From: Verrucomicrobiota bacterium | GTDB taxonomy: Bacteria > Verrucomicrobiota > Verrucomicrobiia > Verrucomicrobiales > DEV007 | Direction: 5' to 3' | DNA length: 64,000 bases | Assembly: GCA_020630975.1 (NCBI GenBank) | Contig: JAHDID010000011.1 | Span: forward strand, 62,001-126,000 | In this document: piece by piece, positions 46,415 to 56,185 of the stretch | Position numbering within the stretch: position 1 is the stretch's first letter | Layout: the number at the start of each line of letters is the position of its first letter | The notes under the pieces: generated by a model | The model's input: the letters and a program-made list of their open reading frames with translations, nothing else | What the model was told of the DNA's origin: nothing | Databases searched by the model: none | Made by a program: the position numbers and the translations under genes

Positions 46415-47851
46415 ATGCACCTATCTAAGTTTTTCTATACCATTTCGGCAATCATAGGCCTATCCCCGCTTGTCGCTCACTCCACAGAGCAGCCCAATAT
46501 CGTGCTCCTGTTTGCCGATGATTTGGGCTATGCTGAGCTGGGCTGCCAAGGCAACACCGACATACCGACACCGCATATCGACTCGATCGCTGCGAATGGG
46601 GTACGCTTTACCTCTGGCTATGTCGCGGGGCCCAACTGTAGCCCATCTCGAGCAGGCCTACTGACTGGACGCATCCCGACCCGATTTGGCTATGAGTTCA
46701 ACCCGATCGGAGACAAGAACGAAGAACCGGGGTATGGGCTACCAGCGCAGGAGGTGACGATCGCTGAGGCACTGCATGATGGCGGCTACACCACCGGACT
46801 CATCGGCAAATGGCACCAGGGAGGCACGGCTAAATTCCACCCTTTCCGCCATGGCTTTGATGAGTTTTTCGGGTTCACCCACGAGGGGCACTACTTCGTC
46901 CCCCCACCCTATAGGGGAGTCACCACTCTTTTGAGACGAAAAACCCTGCCCGGCGGAGCCACCGGTCTATGGTTGGGAAAAGAAAATCTCCACTTTCACG
47001 ACATCATGGGCGGCAATGAGCCTGACTACGATGCCAATAACCCCATCGTCCGAGGTGGCCAGCCAGTCGTCGAAACCGAATACCTGACGGATGCTCTCAC
47101 CCGAGAGGCAGTGGACTTCATCGATCGCCACGATGATAAGCCCTTCTTTCTCTACCTAGCCTACAATGCCGTACATAGCCCTCTGCAGGGAGCAGATGCC
47201 TATATGGAAAAATTTGCCCATATCGAAGATCTGCAGCGGCGCATCTTTGCAGCGATGCTGGCCAATATGGACGATAGTGTCGGAGAGGTATTGGCCAAAC
47301 TGAAAGAATCTGGTATCGAGAAAGATACCCTCGTGTTTTTCCTCAGCGACAATGGCGGCCCGACCAAAGAGCTCACCTCATCGAATCTACCTCTGCGTGG
47401 GGGCAAAGGCCAGATGTACGAAGGAGCACTGCGGGTGCCATTCGTGATGCAGTGGCCAGGGGTAGTACCTGCAGGGCTCGTGTATGATCGCCCCGTGACC
47501 AGCTACGACATCTACGCCACCGCTGCGGCCAATAGCCAGGGAGTGACCGCGCCGCCACAGGTCGAAGGAGTCGATCTGATACCCCACCTGACCGGCGAGA
47601 TCGATAGCCCACCACACGAGACTCTATACTGGCGCCAAGGCGGCCGCACCGCCCTGCGCCACGGTCAGTGGAAACTCGTGCGAATGGGTAGGAAATTGAC
47701 TGCCGGGAAATCCAAATGGGAATTGTATGACCTCGAAGCAGATCTAGTAGAGGAAAACAATCTCGCAGCGACGCACCCTGAGAAGCTCGCTGAATTGATA
47801 GGGATTTGGGAGAAAATGGATGGCGAAATGAGCGAGCCGCTGTTTCAGTAA
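46415..47851 (+). CDS. Sulfatase (arylsulfatase family, type I Cys)
   Basis: PNIVLLFADDLGYAELGCQG; NCSPSRAGLLTGR (CxPxR); LIGKWHQGG; LSDNGGPT. Confidence 0.95.
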   Translation: MHLSKFFYTISAIIGLSPLVAHSTEQPNIVLLFADDLGYAELGCQGNTDIPTPHIDSIAANGVRFTSGYVAGPNCSPSRAGLLTGRIPTRFGYEFNPIGDKNEEPGYGLPAQEVTIAEALHDGGYTTGLIGKWHQGGTAKFHPFRHGFDEFFGFTHEGHYFVPPPYRGVTTLLRRKTLPGGATGLWLGKENLHFHDIMGGNEPDYDANNPIVRGGQPVVETEYLTDALTREAVDFIDRHDDKPFFLYLAYNAVHSPLQGADAYMEKFAHIEDLQRRIFAAMLANMDDSVGEVLAKLKESGIEKDTLVFFLSDNGGPTKELTSSNLPLRGGKGQMYEGALRVPFVMQWPGVVPAGLVYDRPVTSYDIYATAAANSQGVTAPPQVEGVDLIPHLTGEIDSPPHETLYWRQGGRTALRHGQWKLVRMGRKLTAGKSKWELYDLEADLVEENNLAATHPEKLAELIGIWEKMDGEMSEPLFQ

Positions 47852-47889
47852 GATCGCTGGACGCGGCCCCTAACCAACTTATTAGATCA

Positions 47890-47978
47890 ATGGGGGGAGT
47901 AGCTTTTAGTTGCCCAGCTACCTCGACCGATAGCTATGGCTCAGGCTGCCGGGCGACGAGAAGTGCGCCCCTCCTTGA
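47890..47978. repeat. Intergenic repeat, diverged member of same family
   Basis: GGGGGGAGTAGCTTTTAGTTGCCCAGCTACCTCGACCGA...GGCTCAGGCTGCCGGGCGACGAGAAGTGCGCCCCTCCTTGA. Confidence 0.8.
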
Positions 47979-47994
47979 AAACTTTCACAGACAC

Positions 47995-49206
47995 TTACCC
48001 TTTGCGGGCTTTGTTATAGGCATCGATCAGTACTTTTCTGATATCGATATTTCCCTCTGGGGAATTGGAGACAAATATCGCGTGCGCTCCGCTCTGAAAT
48101 CTAACGACCTGGGCTCGCGACCCATGCCCACTCTCAGTGCGAGCGCCATTGTGCACAAAGCAGCGACCGCCCTCGGCACCGCCGCTAGCCCAAAAACCCA
48201 GCAGATGATTGGAGTTACCATTATTGCACATAAGCTCAAGCCTCGAAGGTGGCATGAACGATGGATCATTCAGGGCTGACATGAACTTCGCCAGATCTTT
48301 GGCAGACATGTAGAGGCCTCCAGCAGCTGCTCCCAGAGTGCGATCCTCTAGGTATCGACCTTCTAGATCATGAGGCGACGAGTAGCTCTTAGCCACGGGT
48401 CCCATCGGGAAATACTGACTGCGACCATTGGGGAATTTCTTTGCATAGGGATTCGCCGTCACCGAGATCTGTAGCGGCACACAGATCCTCTCGTGTAATC
48501 CAACATTGTAGGCATGAGCGGTATGCTGCTGCACTTTTTCATTATACACATGGATGGGGTGATCCTTGTAGGCATACTCCACAGTGCTGTTGCCGGTATA
48601 CCGAGCGTAAATGAAGTGAAAGATACCCATACTGGTATTAGAGTAGAAGCGATCCGACTCTGTCTGCTCGCGCCCGCCGGCGAGACGCTGCGAGATATGT
48701 TGATTACCAGTTTTCCTGAATCCACCGCGATGCTGGAGCAGCTCTCTAACTGATACCGTTTTGAAAAAGGGGTGGGTATTTACCTGCCAGCGATAGGGGA
48801 CATACTCGGTGAAGGGTTTGTCCAGACTCGCACCGCTAGGATGAGTACTCTTTAGCACCAGCGCAGTGGTGAATAGCTTCGTCACACTGCCTATGGCAGT
48901 CTCGGTGTCGAGGGTGAATGGCACTCCATTGGTGCTCGAGTCTCCCGGCACCAATGCCCAGCCCTGTCGACGAAAACCCAAACGCTTGCCACTGGCTCCG
49001 GTGAAGACCACAGCGTAGCCACGGAACCGGCCGTTTAGGTGGTATTCGACATGATCGAGAAACTTTCGGGTGTCCAGATTAGCCGTCCGAAGCTCGACTT
49101 CGGTTTTGTGAGGTGCCGCCAGAGCGCTAGATGCAAAAACGGAAGCGGCAGCTACTGTGGTGATGAAGATACTGTTTTTTAGTGATGTAAACCCTTTCAT
49201 ACCCAC
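47995..49206 (-). CDS. Serine hydrolase, beta-lactamase/class C-like
   Basis: AIGSVTKLFTTALVLK (SxxK); VRELLQHRGGF; LGAAAGGLYMSAKDLAKFMSAL. Confidence 0.78.
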   Translation of the reverse strand: MGMKGFTSLKNSIFITTVAAASVFASSALAAPHKTEVELRTANLDTRKFLDHVEYHLNGRFRGYAVVFTGASGKRLGFRRQGWALVPGDSSTNGVPFTLDTETAIGSVTKLFTTALVLKSTHPSGASLDKPFTEYVPYRWQVNTHPFFKTVSVRELLQHRGGFRKTGNQHISQRLAGGREQTESDRFYSNTSMGIFHFIYARYTGNSTVEYAYKDHPIHVYNEKVQQHTAHAYNVGLHERICVPLQISVTANPYAKKFPNGRSQYFPMGPVAKSYSSPHDLEGRYLEDRTLGAAAGGLYMSAKDLAKFMSALNDPSFMPPSRLELMCNNGNSNHLLGFWASGGAEGGRCFVHNGARTESGHGSRAQVVRFQSGAHAIFVSNSPEGNIDIRKVLIDAYNKARKG

Positions 49207-49289
49207 TTCCTTCGGGAAAGAGGGCAGAGGGTTACAGCGAAGTGGCAGTTTTTTTCGAAAATCTGCCTGAGTATACCGAAAACACTCGG

Positions 49290-51248
49290 CTACCAGTCCT
49301 CGCGCTGCCGCTCTTCGGGATTCTTTTTCGGTGGATCACCTGCGAAAAAGCTCTGTATCAGAGAGGTTTTGACATCCTCCCAGGCATCGTAGTCCAGCGG
49401 ACGGTCATAGGCTAACACATCCATAAACTGAGCACGCACAGACGGCCCTATACTGATGTGGCGAAGCCGATGAGCGAATGTTGGGCCTTTCTTCACCGGG
49501 GCAGTGAACTCTTTGCCATCGAGAGATGCACTGCGGATCGTGACTTCGCCTTTCTGGGAATCCCAAGCGGCAAACACAATCCGCCAATCGCGATTCGAGT
49601 GATCCACCATGGCACTGTGTCGCAGTCCATCCTCTTCTATCTCGACTTTCAGCCGATTTCCCAATGTCCGGATCCCCATCGAGGCATCTACGCCATCAGT
49701 GAGATCCAGAGTGACCAGAGGCCCATTACTGATCGAGCGACACATCACCACTAGGGTCGCACCTTTCTCACTGCCACTTTTGGTATCAAATGGACTGGCC
49801 TCAGAGGTCAAAAACGAGTCATGGCCAAACTCTATCACAGTCGATTCAAAAGGCTTCCCACCAGGGGTGGTACCCGTCACAGTGCCGAGTAGCGCCTCCT
49901 CATCCTCAGCGTCGAGCTCCTCTGGTATTAGCGCATTTTGATTTTCGTAGTCCCCGGCGGAGTTGCCCCACGTGGCGATGCGCCCCTCATCATTCTTTTT
50001 TCGAGAAAAGATACTATCACCAGTCTGTCTGCGGGCATGATAGTGCGCTATCAGCCCTCTCTGCGGGATACCTCCGACTCGCTCTACAGCCATTGCCTCT
50101 TCGCTCCTCGCAGGGGCAGGTCTCATCTGCTGCTTGATCGTCGATACTAACTCTGTTTTCGCAGAACTGGTCTGTGCCACCACAGAAGCTACCGAAATCG
50201 GCTGCACCGTAGAGGTCGGTGCATCGGTAGCGATCGAGCTGGTGGCCACCTCTACGCGCGCATGAGAGACGGCGACATCCACACCGCCTGCACCAGCATG
50301 ATCAGCACTAGGCACTGAGTCTATAGCAGGCTGAGAAATTGGGGAATTTTGAGCAACCGATCTAGCAGGCTGACTCCGAGCATCTTTATAATAGAGATAC
50401 CCACCTACAGCACCTAGCCCTACGATGAACATCCAGAAAATCGGCCAGAGAGAGGCCGCCTCTTTAGTGACGGCAGGCCGGCGTAGCGGAGCCGTCTGCG
50501 ACCGTACTGGCCCAGATGAAGTCCTGACCGAGCCAGACGAGCGGCTCACCAGCGCAGGACTCGTGGCTCTACCAGCACTGCCAGTCGAGCCAGTCACAGC
50601 AGGCTTCGCCCCCGATGTCTTTTTCACCAGTGTCGGAGCCGAGCCGGTATTCTGCTTTGCCACTTTGGGACTAGCCTTGGGGCCTGCAGGCCGAGGCGGC
50701 ATAGTTTTCACCGAAGTCGTGCGCATCGCGGGCCTCTTGATCTTGGGACGAGACTCGGGAGCTACGACCTTTTTGGGAGTCGTCACTTTACGACTAATCA
50801 CCAGCGGAGCCTTGTCCATGCTAGCTTCGATAGCCTCTAGGTCTCCACTACCCGGAGTTTCATCCTCCAGACTGTCGACTATATGCCCCTCTGCATCGAC
50901 ATAGGCACACTCGATACTGTCGGGATCAAATTGGGACTCATCCACCTCCACAGGATTCCCATACTCATCGACGTAGATCCACGTCATCCCATCGTCATCG
51001 CTCGACTGCTCATCAGCAGCCTCTACCTCTGTAGGTACATCTCCGACCCTTTCGACAGGATCAGACTCGAGATCGCCAGAGATCTGATCACCATACTCGT
51101 CATAGACGTTACCTAAATCGTCCACATAGACCCACTCCACCGCACCCATGTCGGGAATTTCAGAGTCATCATCTGGCGGCGGCACGATCTCCCCCTCCTC
51201 ATTCAGGTATACCCACTCCACTTCATCTGCACCCTCGTAAGTCGACAT
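49290..51248 (-). CDS. Repeat-containing membrane protein: four N-terminal W-[VI]-Y-[VL]-[DN]-E-x-G units, Pro/Ser/Thr linker, TM, LamG-like C-terminus
   Basis: VEWVYLNEEGEI, VEWVYVDDLGNV, MTWIYVDEYGNP, IECAYVDAEGHI; TM LWPIFWMFIVGLGAVGGYLYY; FGHDSFLTSEASPFDTKSGSEKGATLVVM. Confidence 0.6.
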   Translation of the reverse strand: MSTYEGADEVEWVYLNEEGEIVPPPDDDSEIPDMGAVEWVYVDDLGNVYDEYGDQISGDLESDPVERVGDVPTEVEAADEQSSDDDGMTWIYVDEYGNPVEVDESQFDPDSIECAYVDAEGHIVDSLEDETPGSGDLEAIEASMDKAPLVISRKVTTPKKVVAPESRPKIKRPAMRTTSVKTMPPRPAGPKASPKVAKQNTGSAPTLVKKTSGAKPAVTGSTGSAGRATSPALVSRSSGSVRTSSGPVRSQTAPLRRPAVTKEAASLWPIFWMFIVGLGAVGGYLYYKDARSQPARSVAQNSPISQPAIDSVPSADHAGAGGVDVAVSHARVEVATSSIATDAPTSTVQPISVASVVAQTSSAKTELVSTIKQQMRPAPARSEEAMAVERVGGIPQRGLIAHYHARRQTGDSIFSRKKNDEGRIATWGNSAGDYENQNALIPEELDAEDEEALLGTVTGTTPGGKPFESTVIEFGHDSFLTSEASPFDTKSGSEKGATLVVMCRSISNGPLVTLDLTDGVDASMGIRTLGNRLKVEIEEDGLRHSAMVDHSNRDWRIVFAAWDSQKGEVTIRSASLDGKEFTAPVKKGPTFAHRLRHISIGPSVRAQFMDVLAYDRPLDYDAWEDVKTSLIQSFFAGDPPKKNPEERQREDW

Positions 51249-51521
51249 GATTTAGCCTCCGTAATTTCGCAATTACCGAAGACCCTAACAAAATAAGAAC
51301 CGACATGGCGAGAATAATATCCAAATATTATAAATACCATTACCGTCGTTCAGCAAATTATGGGAATTAAGTGCTAATTCCTATATTTAAGCAATCCGAA
51401 TATTTAGATAATACAATTAATATTGTATTTATATATACAAAGAACCCTCAAATTACTGACCCTTTGACATTCTAGGTAAATTCCATTTTATTATAATTAC
51501 AAAACCAATTAATAACTCCAA

Positions 51522-52424
51522 ATGACTGATATCATGGCAAGAAACATTCCCTATCTGTTAGGAGTTATTTTCTCCCTCCTACTAACTAGCTGCGATGACA
51601 GCAAACAGCACATCACGCTCAATTCGGACATGTCGGGAAAAGCCGATATCGAATTCCGGTACCATGTGAACCTCAAAGACTGCGGAGTGAAGCGCAAAGC
51701 CTACCCAGAAATCGAAACCGATTTCATGGAATCCTGTATCGAACGGGCTACAGGTGTGGAAGCTTGGTCAGCCCTGAGTTGCGAGTACGTCAAAGCCGAT
51801 TCCCAAATGGTTTTTAAAGGACAAGCCTACTTTCCAGACTTAGCGAAGTTCTCCTTTGGAGCCTTCAAAGCAAAATTTGGCAATATGACGGTAACATCAG
51901 GAGCCAACGGCCAATGGACAGTCGAAAAGCAAGGGGATGGGCAGGTAAAACTGACCTACACTCCGGCACTAGCTGTCCCCGACGATACCGACGACAGCCC
52001 CGACACCCCACCCACGGACGACGCCGAAGCCAAACAACTGCTAGCAAATGCCCAAGAGCGCTTCGAAGCACAGAGCTTCCTGATAGAAAACTTTCTCAGC
52101 AAGCTGAACATGGACATCAAAGTGAAAGCCAGCGGACCGATCAGCGAGACATCTGTCTTTACCAAGGAAGACTCTCAGACAGTGGCATTGGTAGCCGATT
52201 CCGCATCAGCCATGAAAAGCATCCGCTCGGTCCAGAGCGATGAAGCCAAACTAACCGCATGGATCAAACAAGGCTACTATGGCGAAAACGACGTCTCACC
52301 ACCCAACTGTCTGTATCATGTCTTCAGCGAATCGGGTGCTCCACTCCATTTCACATTCCGTCCCGATGGGAAAAACTTCAGTTACTACAAAGAAGTATTA
52401 AATGCAGATAGGCGGGCACAATAA
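51522..52424 (+). CDS. Hypothetical lipoprotein
   Basis: MARNIPYLLGVIFSLLLTSCDDSKQ (lipobox LLTSC). Confidence 0.7.
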   Translation: MTDIMARNIPYLLGVIFSLLLTSCDDSKQHITLNSDMSGKADIEFRYHVNLKDCGVKRKAYPEIETDFMESCIERATGVEAWSALSCEYVKADSQMVFKGQAYFPDLAKFSFGAFKAKFGNMTVTSGANGQWTVEKQGDGQVKLTYTPALAVPDDTDDSPDTPPTDDAEAKQLLANAQERFEAQSFLIENFLSKLNMDIKVKASGPISETSVFTKEDSQTVALVADSASAMKSIRSVQSDEAKLTAWIKQGYYGENDVSPPNCLYHVFSESGAPLHFTFRPDGKNFSYYKEVLNADRRAQ

Positions 52425-52477
52425 CGTTGAGTAAAAGTGCAGTCAGTCCACAGCCTGAGGGACTGAAAAATCAAAAT

Positions 52478-52566
52478 GGCGGTCGGGGTGGGATTCGAAC
52501 CCACGGAACCCTTTCGAGTTCACTTCTTTAGCAAAGAAGCGCATTCGACCACTCTGCCACCCAACC
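52478..52566 (-). tRNA. tRNA-Ser(GCU), CCA encoded
   Basis: Reverse complement GGTTGGG...anticodon arm CTTCT-TTGCTAA-AGAAG...long variable arm...GGTTCGAATCC...CCCGACCGCCA; GGTTGGG/CCCGACC acceptor stem pairs. Confidence 0.96.
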
Positions 52567-52639
52567 ATTTTGAAGGGCTGCGAAGTGCAGCGAGCGTCAA
52601 AGATGGATCTAAGTGACCCAATTGACAAGGGATTTTTGA

Positions 52640-53260
52640 TTATTTTGATTCCCGAATCTTCGCCTGAGCTTTCTCGAACTCAGCACGAAACTGCTGGTAG
52701 TCCTTACAGACCGGATACTGGGGGAATTCCGCGATGACATTGTCCGGCGGGCAAAAGAGGATACCGGCATCGGCCTCGGACAGCATGGTGGTGTCATTGT
52801 AGGAGTCGCCAGCCGCGATGCAGTCAAAGTTCAGCTCGTGAAAGCGCTTCACCGCCTCGCGTTTCTGGTCAGGCATGCGCAGGTTGTACTCGGTGATGTT
52901 ACCTGCGTCGTCGACAGTGAGATTGTGGCAAAACAAAGTCGGATAGCCCAGCTGAGCCATGAGCGGTGCAGCAAACTGATAAAACGTATCGGACAGGATG
53001 ACGATCTGCATCTGCGTGCGCAGCCAGTCGAGAAATTCCACCGCCCCATCGAGTGGTTTCATATCAGCGATTACCTCCTGGATTTGGTCAATAGTCAGGC
53101 CATTTTTCTTCAAAACCTCCAGACGCATCGTCATCAGCTCATCGTAGTCAGGGATCTCACGAGTCGTCGTGAAAAGCTCTTCGATACCGGTCTTCTCGGC
53201 GAAATTGATCCAGATCTCAGGTACGAGGGTACCTTCTAGGTCGAGGCATGCTATTTCCAT
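52640..53260 (-). CDS. thrH: ThrH-like phosphoserine phosphatase/homoserine phosphotransferase (HAD)
   Basis: MEIACLDLEGTLVPEIWINFAEKTGI; VILSDTFYQFAAPLM; CIAAGDSYNDTTML. Confidence 0.85.
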   Translation of the reverse strand: MEIACLDLEGTLVPEIWINFAEKTGIEELFTTTREIPDYDELMTMRLEVLKKNGLTIDQIQEVIADMKPLDGAVEFLDWLRTQMQIVILSDTFYQFAAPLMAQLGYPTLFCHNLTVDDAGNITEYNLRMPDQKREAVKRFHELNFDCIAAGDSYNDTTMLSEADAGILFCPPDNVIAEFPQYPVCKDYQQFRAEFEKAQAKIRESK

Positions 53261-53384
53261 GCGGATTTGATAAAGGGGAATAAGCAGATGTAAAAGGAAA
53301 ACTTGGTCTCCACGCACAGAGATCAGCCCGGAATTTTCACAAATTCCGCTACGGTCAGCAGGCGTTTTGTGTAGGGTGTGCCCT

Positions 53385-54125
53385 ATGCAAAACCACATCA
53401 TCGGAGTCCTCCCAGCGCGCTGGGGATCGACCCGCTTTCCGGGGAAACCCCTGCACGAGATCGCTGGCAAACCACTGATCCAGCACGTCTGGGAGCAGTG
53501 CCAAAAGTGCTCCCGACTGGACGAGGTCGTGGTGGCCACTGATGATGAGCGGATTATGGCCGGAGTCGCCGCCTTTGGAGGAAAAGCTGTGATGACCCGA
53601 GACGATCACCCCAGTGGCACCGATCGGATCGCCGAGGTCGCTGCACACTACCCCGATGCCACCCACCTGATCAATATCCAGGGAGACGAGCCGCTGATCT
53701 CGCCCGAGCTGATCGATGAGCTCGCCGACGCTCTCGCGACCGATGCCGATCTGCCCATGATCACTGCGGCAAACCCCATGGCCGCAGACGATCCCGCCGT
53801 GCAGGACCCCAATGTGGTGAAGGTAACCATCGCCACTGGTGGAGAGGCTCTGTATTTCTCCCGCAGCCCGATCCCCCACCCTCGCGAGATGCCCGCCGGA
53901 CTCACCTACCACCGGCACAAAGGCATCTACGGCTTTCGCCGCGACTTTTTACTGCAGTTCGTCGAGTGGCCGCCATCTCTGCTAGAGCAGACCGAGTGTC
54001 TGGAGCAGCTACGTGCGCTCGAGAATGGAGCAAAAATAAAGGTCGTACCGACCGACGATGACTCACCTGGCATTGACACCCTAGAACAGGCATCCATACT
54101 GGACGCCAAACTACGCGATGCGTGA
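53385..54125 (+). CDS. kdsB: 3-deoxy-manno-octulosonate cytidylyltransferase (CMP-Kdo synthetase)
   Basis: [81 protein letters not shown]. Confidence 0.95.
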   Translation: MQNHIIGVLPARWGSTRFPGKPLHEIAGKPLIQHVWEQCQKCSRLDEVVVATDDERIMAGVAAFGGKAVMTRDDHPSGTDRIAEVAAHYPDATHLINIQGDEPLISPELIDELADALATDADLPMITAANPMAADDPAVQDPNVVKVTIATGGEALYFSRSPIPHPREMPAGLTYHRHKGIYGFRRDFLLQFVEWPPSLLEQTECLEQLRALENGAKIKVVPTDDDSPGIDTLEQASILDAKLRDA

Positions 54126-55734
54126 GACTAAATACATTTTCGTGACTGGCGGAGTGGTGAGTTCCTTGGGAAAGGGACTGGCTGCTGCTGCACTGGGAAC
54201 CCTGCTCGAAAGGCGTGGATTCAAAGTGCTGATCCAAAAATTTGACCCCTATCTGAATGTCGATCCCGGCACGATGAGCCCCTTCCAGCATGGCGAGGTG
54301 TATGTGCTCGACGACGGCTCCGAGACCGACCTCGATCTGGGGCACTACGAGCGCTTCACCAGCGGCCGTCTGTCCAAACTCAATAACCTGACCAGCGGCC
54401 AGACTTACGAGACTGTCATTCAGAATGAGCGCGATGGAAAATACCTGGGCGCTACCGTGCAGGTGATCCCACACGTCACCGACGTGATCAAAGATCGCAT
54501 CCTAGAGGTCTCCAATGAGATGAAGCCCGATATCCTGATCACCGAGATCGGTGGTACCACCGGAGACATCGAGGGTCTGCCATTCCTAGAGGCACTGCGT
54601 CAGTTCAAAGATGAGCAAGGCCACGAGAATGTCGCCTTCATCCACGCGACTCTGATCCCATTTATCAAGGCTGCCGAGGAGCTCAAGACCAAGCCGACTC
54701 AGCAGAGCGTCGCCAAGCTGCGCGAGATCGGTATCGCGCCCGACGTACTAGTCTGCCGCTCCGAGCACCCGATCGACGATGATATTCGCCACAAGCTATC
54801 GATGTTTTGTAATGTAGCCAAAGAGGCCGTCGTGCCATTCATCGATCTGCCTGCGACCATCTACGAGGCACCTCTGAAGCTCTATGATGCCGGCCTCGAT
54901 CGCATCGTCTGCCAGCGCCTCGGTCTAGAGAGCGAAAAGCCAGATCTCGTCTCCTGGCGCAATATGGTGGACCGCATGGTCAATCCCACCCACGAGGTGA
55001 ATGTGGCCGTGGTCGGCAAATACATCGAACTAGCCGATGCCTACAAATCGATCTACGAAGCTCTGCGCCACGCCGGAGCGGCCAATGACACCAAGGTCAA
55101 AATCATCCGAGTCGACTCCTCCGATGTCGAGACCAAAGGCGCTGAAACCGTGCTCGATCAGATGGATGCAATCCTCATCCCCGGTGGCTTTGGCGAGCGC
55201 GGAGTCGAGGGCAAAGTCCTCGCCGCTACCTATGCCCGCGAAAATGGCATCCCATTCTTCGGCATTTGCCTAGGCATGCAGGTCGCTACCATAGAGTTTG
55301 CGCGCAATGTCTGCGATCTCGAGGGAGCCCATAGTGAGGAATTCAAACCCGAGACCCCTCACCCAGTGATTCACCTGCTCGAAGAGCAAAAGACCGTCAC
55401 TCAGAAAGGCGGCAGCATGCGCCTAGGTCTCTACGAAACCAAACTCGAACCCGGCAGTCTAGCCCGCAAGCTGTATGACAAGGACAACGTCAGCGAGCGC
55501 CACCGCCATCGCTACGAGTTCAATCAAGACTACCGAGAGCAATTCGAGGCAGCAGGGCTCAAACTATCCGGCGTCTCACCCGACGGCACCCTAGGCGAGA
55601 TCGTCGAGATCCCAGACCACCCATTCTTTGTCGCCGTACAGTTTCACCCCGAGTTTCTCAGTCGCCCTACCAATGCCCACCCGCTATTCCGTGGCTTTGT
55701 GAAGGCAGGACTCGAGCGCCGACTAGGAGAGTAA
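54118..55734 (+). CDS. pyrG: CTP synthase
   Basis: [92 protein letters not shown]. Confidence 0.98.
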   Translation: MRETKYIFVTGGVVSSLGKGLAAAALGTLLERRGFKVLIQKFDPYLNVDPGTMSPFQHGEVYVLDDGSETDLDLGHYERFTSGRLSKLNNLTSGQTYETVIQNERDGKYLGATVQVIPHVTDVIKDRILEVSNEMKPDILITEIGGTTGDIEGLPFLEALRQFKDEQGHENVAFIHATLIPFIKAAEELKTKPTQQSVAKLREIGIAPDVLVCRSEHPIDDDIRHKLSMFCNVAKEAVVPFIDLPATIYEAPLKLYDAGLDRIVCQRLGLESEKPDLVSWRNMVDRMVNPTHEVNVAVVGKYIELADAYKSIYEALRHAGAANDTKVKIIRVDSSDVETKGAETVLDQMDAILIPGGFGERGVEGKVLAATYARENGIPFFGICLGMQVATIEFARNVCDLEGAHSEEFKPETPHPVIHLLEEQKTVTQKGGSMRLGLYETKLEPGSLARKLYDKDNVSERHRHRYEFNQDYREQFEAAGLKLSGVSPDGTLGEIVEIPDHPFFVAVQFHPEFLSRPTNAHPLFRGFVKAGLERRLGE

Positions 55735-55758
55735 ATCTGCTCTTTTCTAAAACAACTA

Positions 55759-55781
55759 GCGTCGCCCCACTAGGGCGACGC
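55759..55781 (+). terminator. Hairpin downstream of pyrG
   Basis: GCGTCGCCC-CACTA-GGGCGACGC; perfect stem, weak T tract. Confidence 0.55.
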
Positions 55782-56185
55782 AGCTTTAGGCATTAACTCT
55801 TAAAGAACCCCAGCACAACCACGTGGCGGCGAGCGCCACGCGAGTGGAGTTTCATCAGGCCTAGCAGCACCAGCCTTCTCCCAGCCTCCCGCTATCATAT
55901 CGCGAAAGGCTCCATTTAAGTGTGGTCTTTTCAGCTTTGGATTTGTTAGAATCCGGGCATGGCTCCCGAGCGACCTCCCTAATCCAATCTTACCCACGCT
56001 AGCAATCCCTCCATTTTCAGAGCCTAGCGTTACTTTTCGCCCCCATTTTCTGTCTTAAGACATCGCACAATTGGTCTTAGAATTACCTAAATGCTAAAGA
56101 TTATAGAAATAGTTTATTTTTCTAGATCTTACGTTACTTTCGAAAGACCGACCCAACTCTCGACTTTTACTCACTCAACTCAGAT

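Noticed and set aside
55800-55997. 65-aa minus-strand ORF after pyrG
   Set aside because: Runs through a palindromic CGTGGCG-GCGAG-CGCCACG sequence; more likely a non-coding repeat than a gene.
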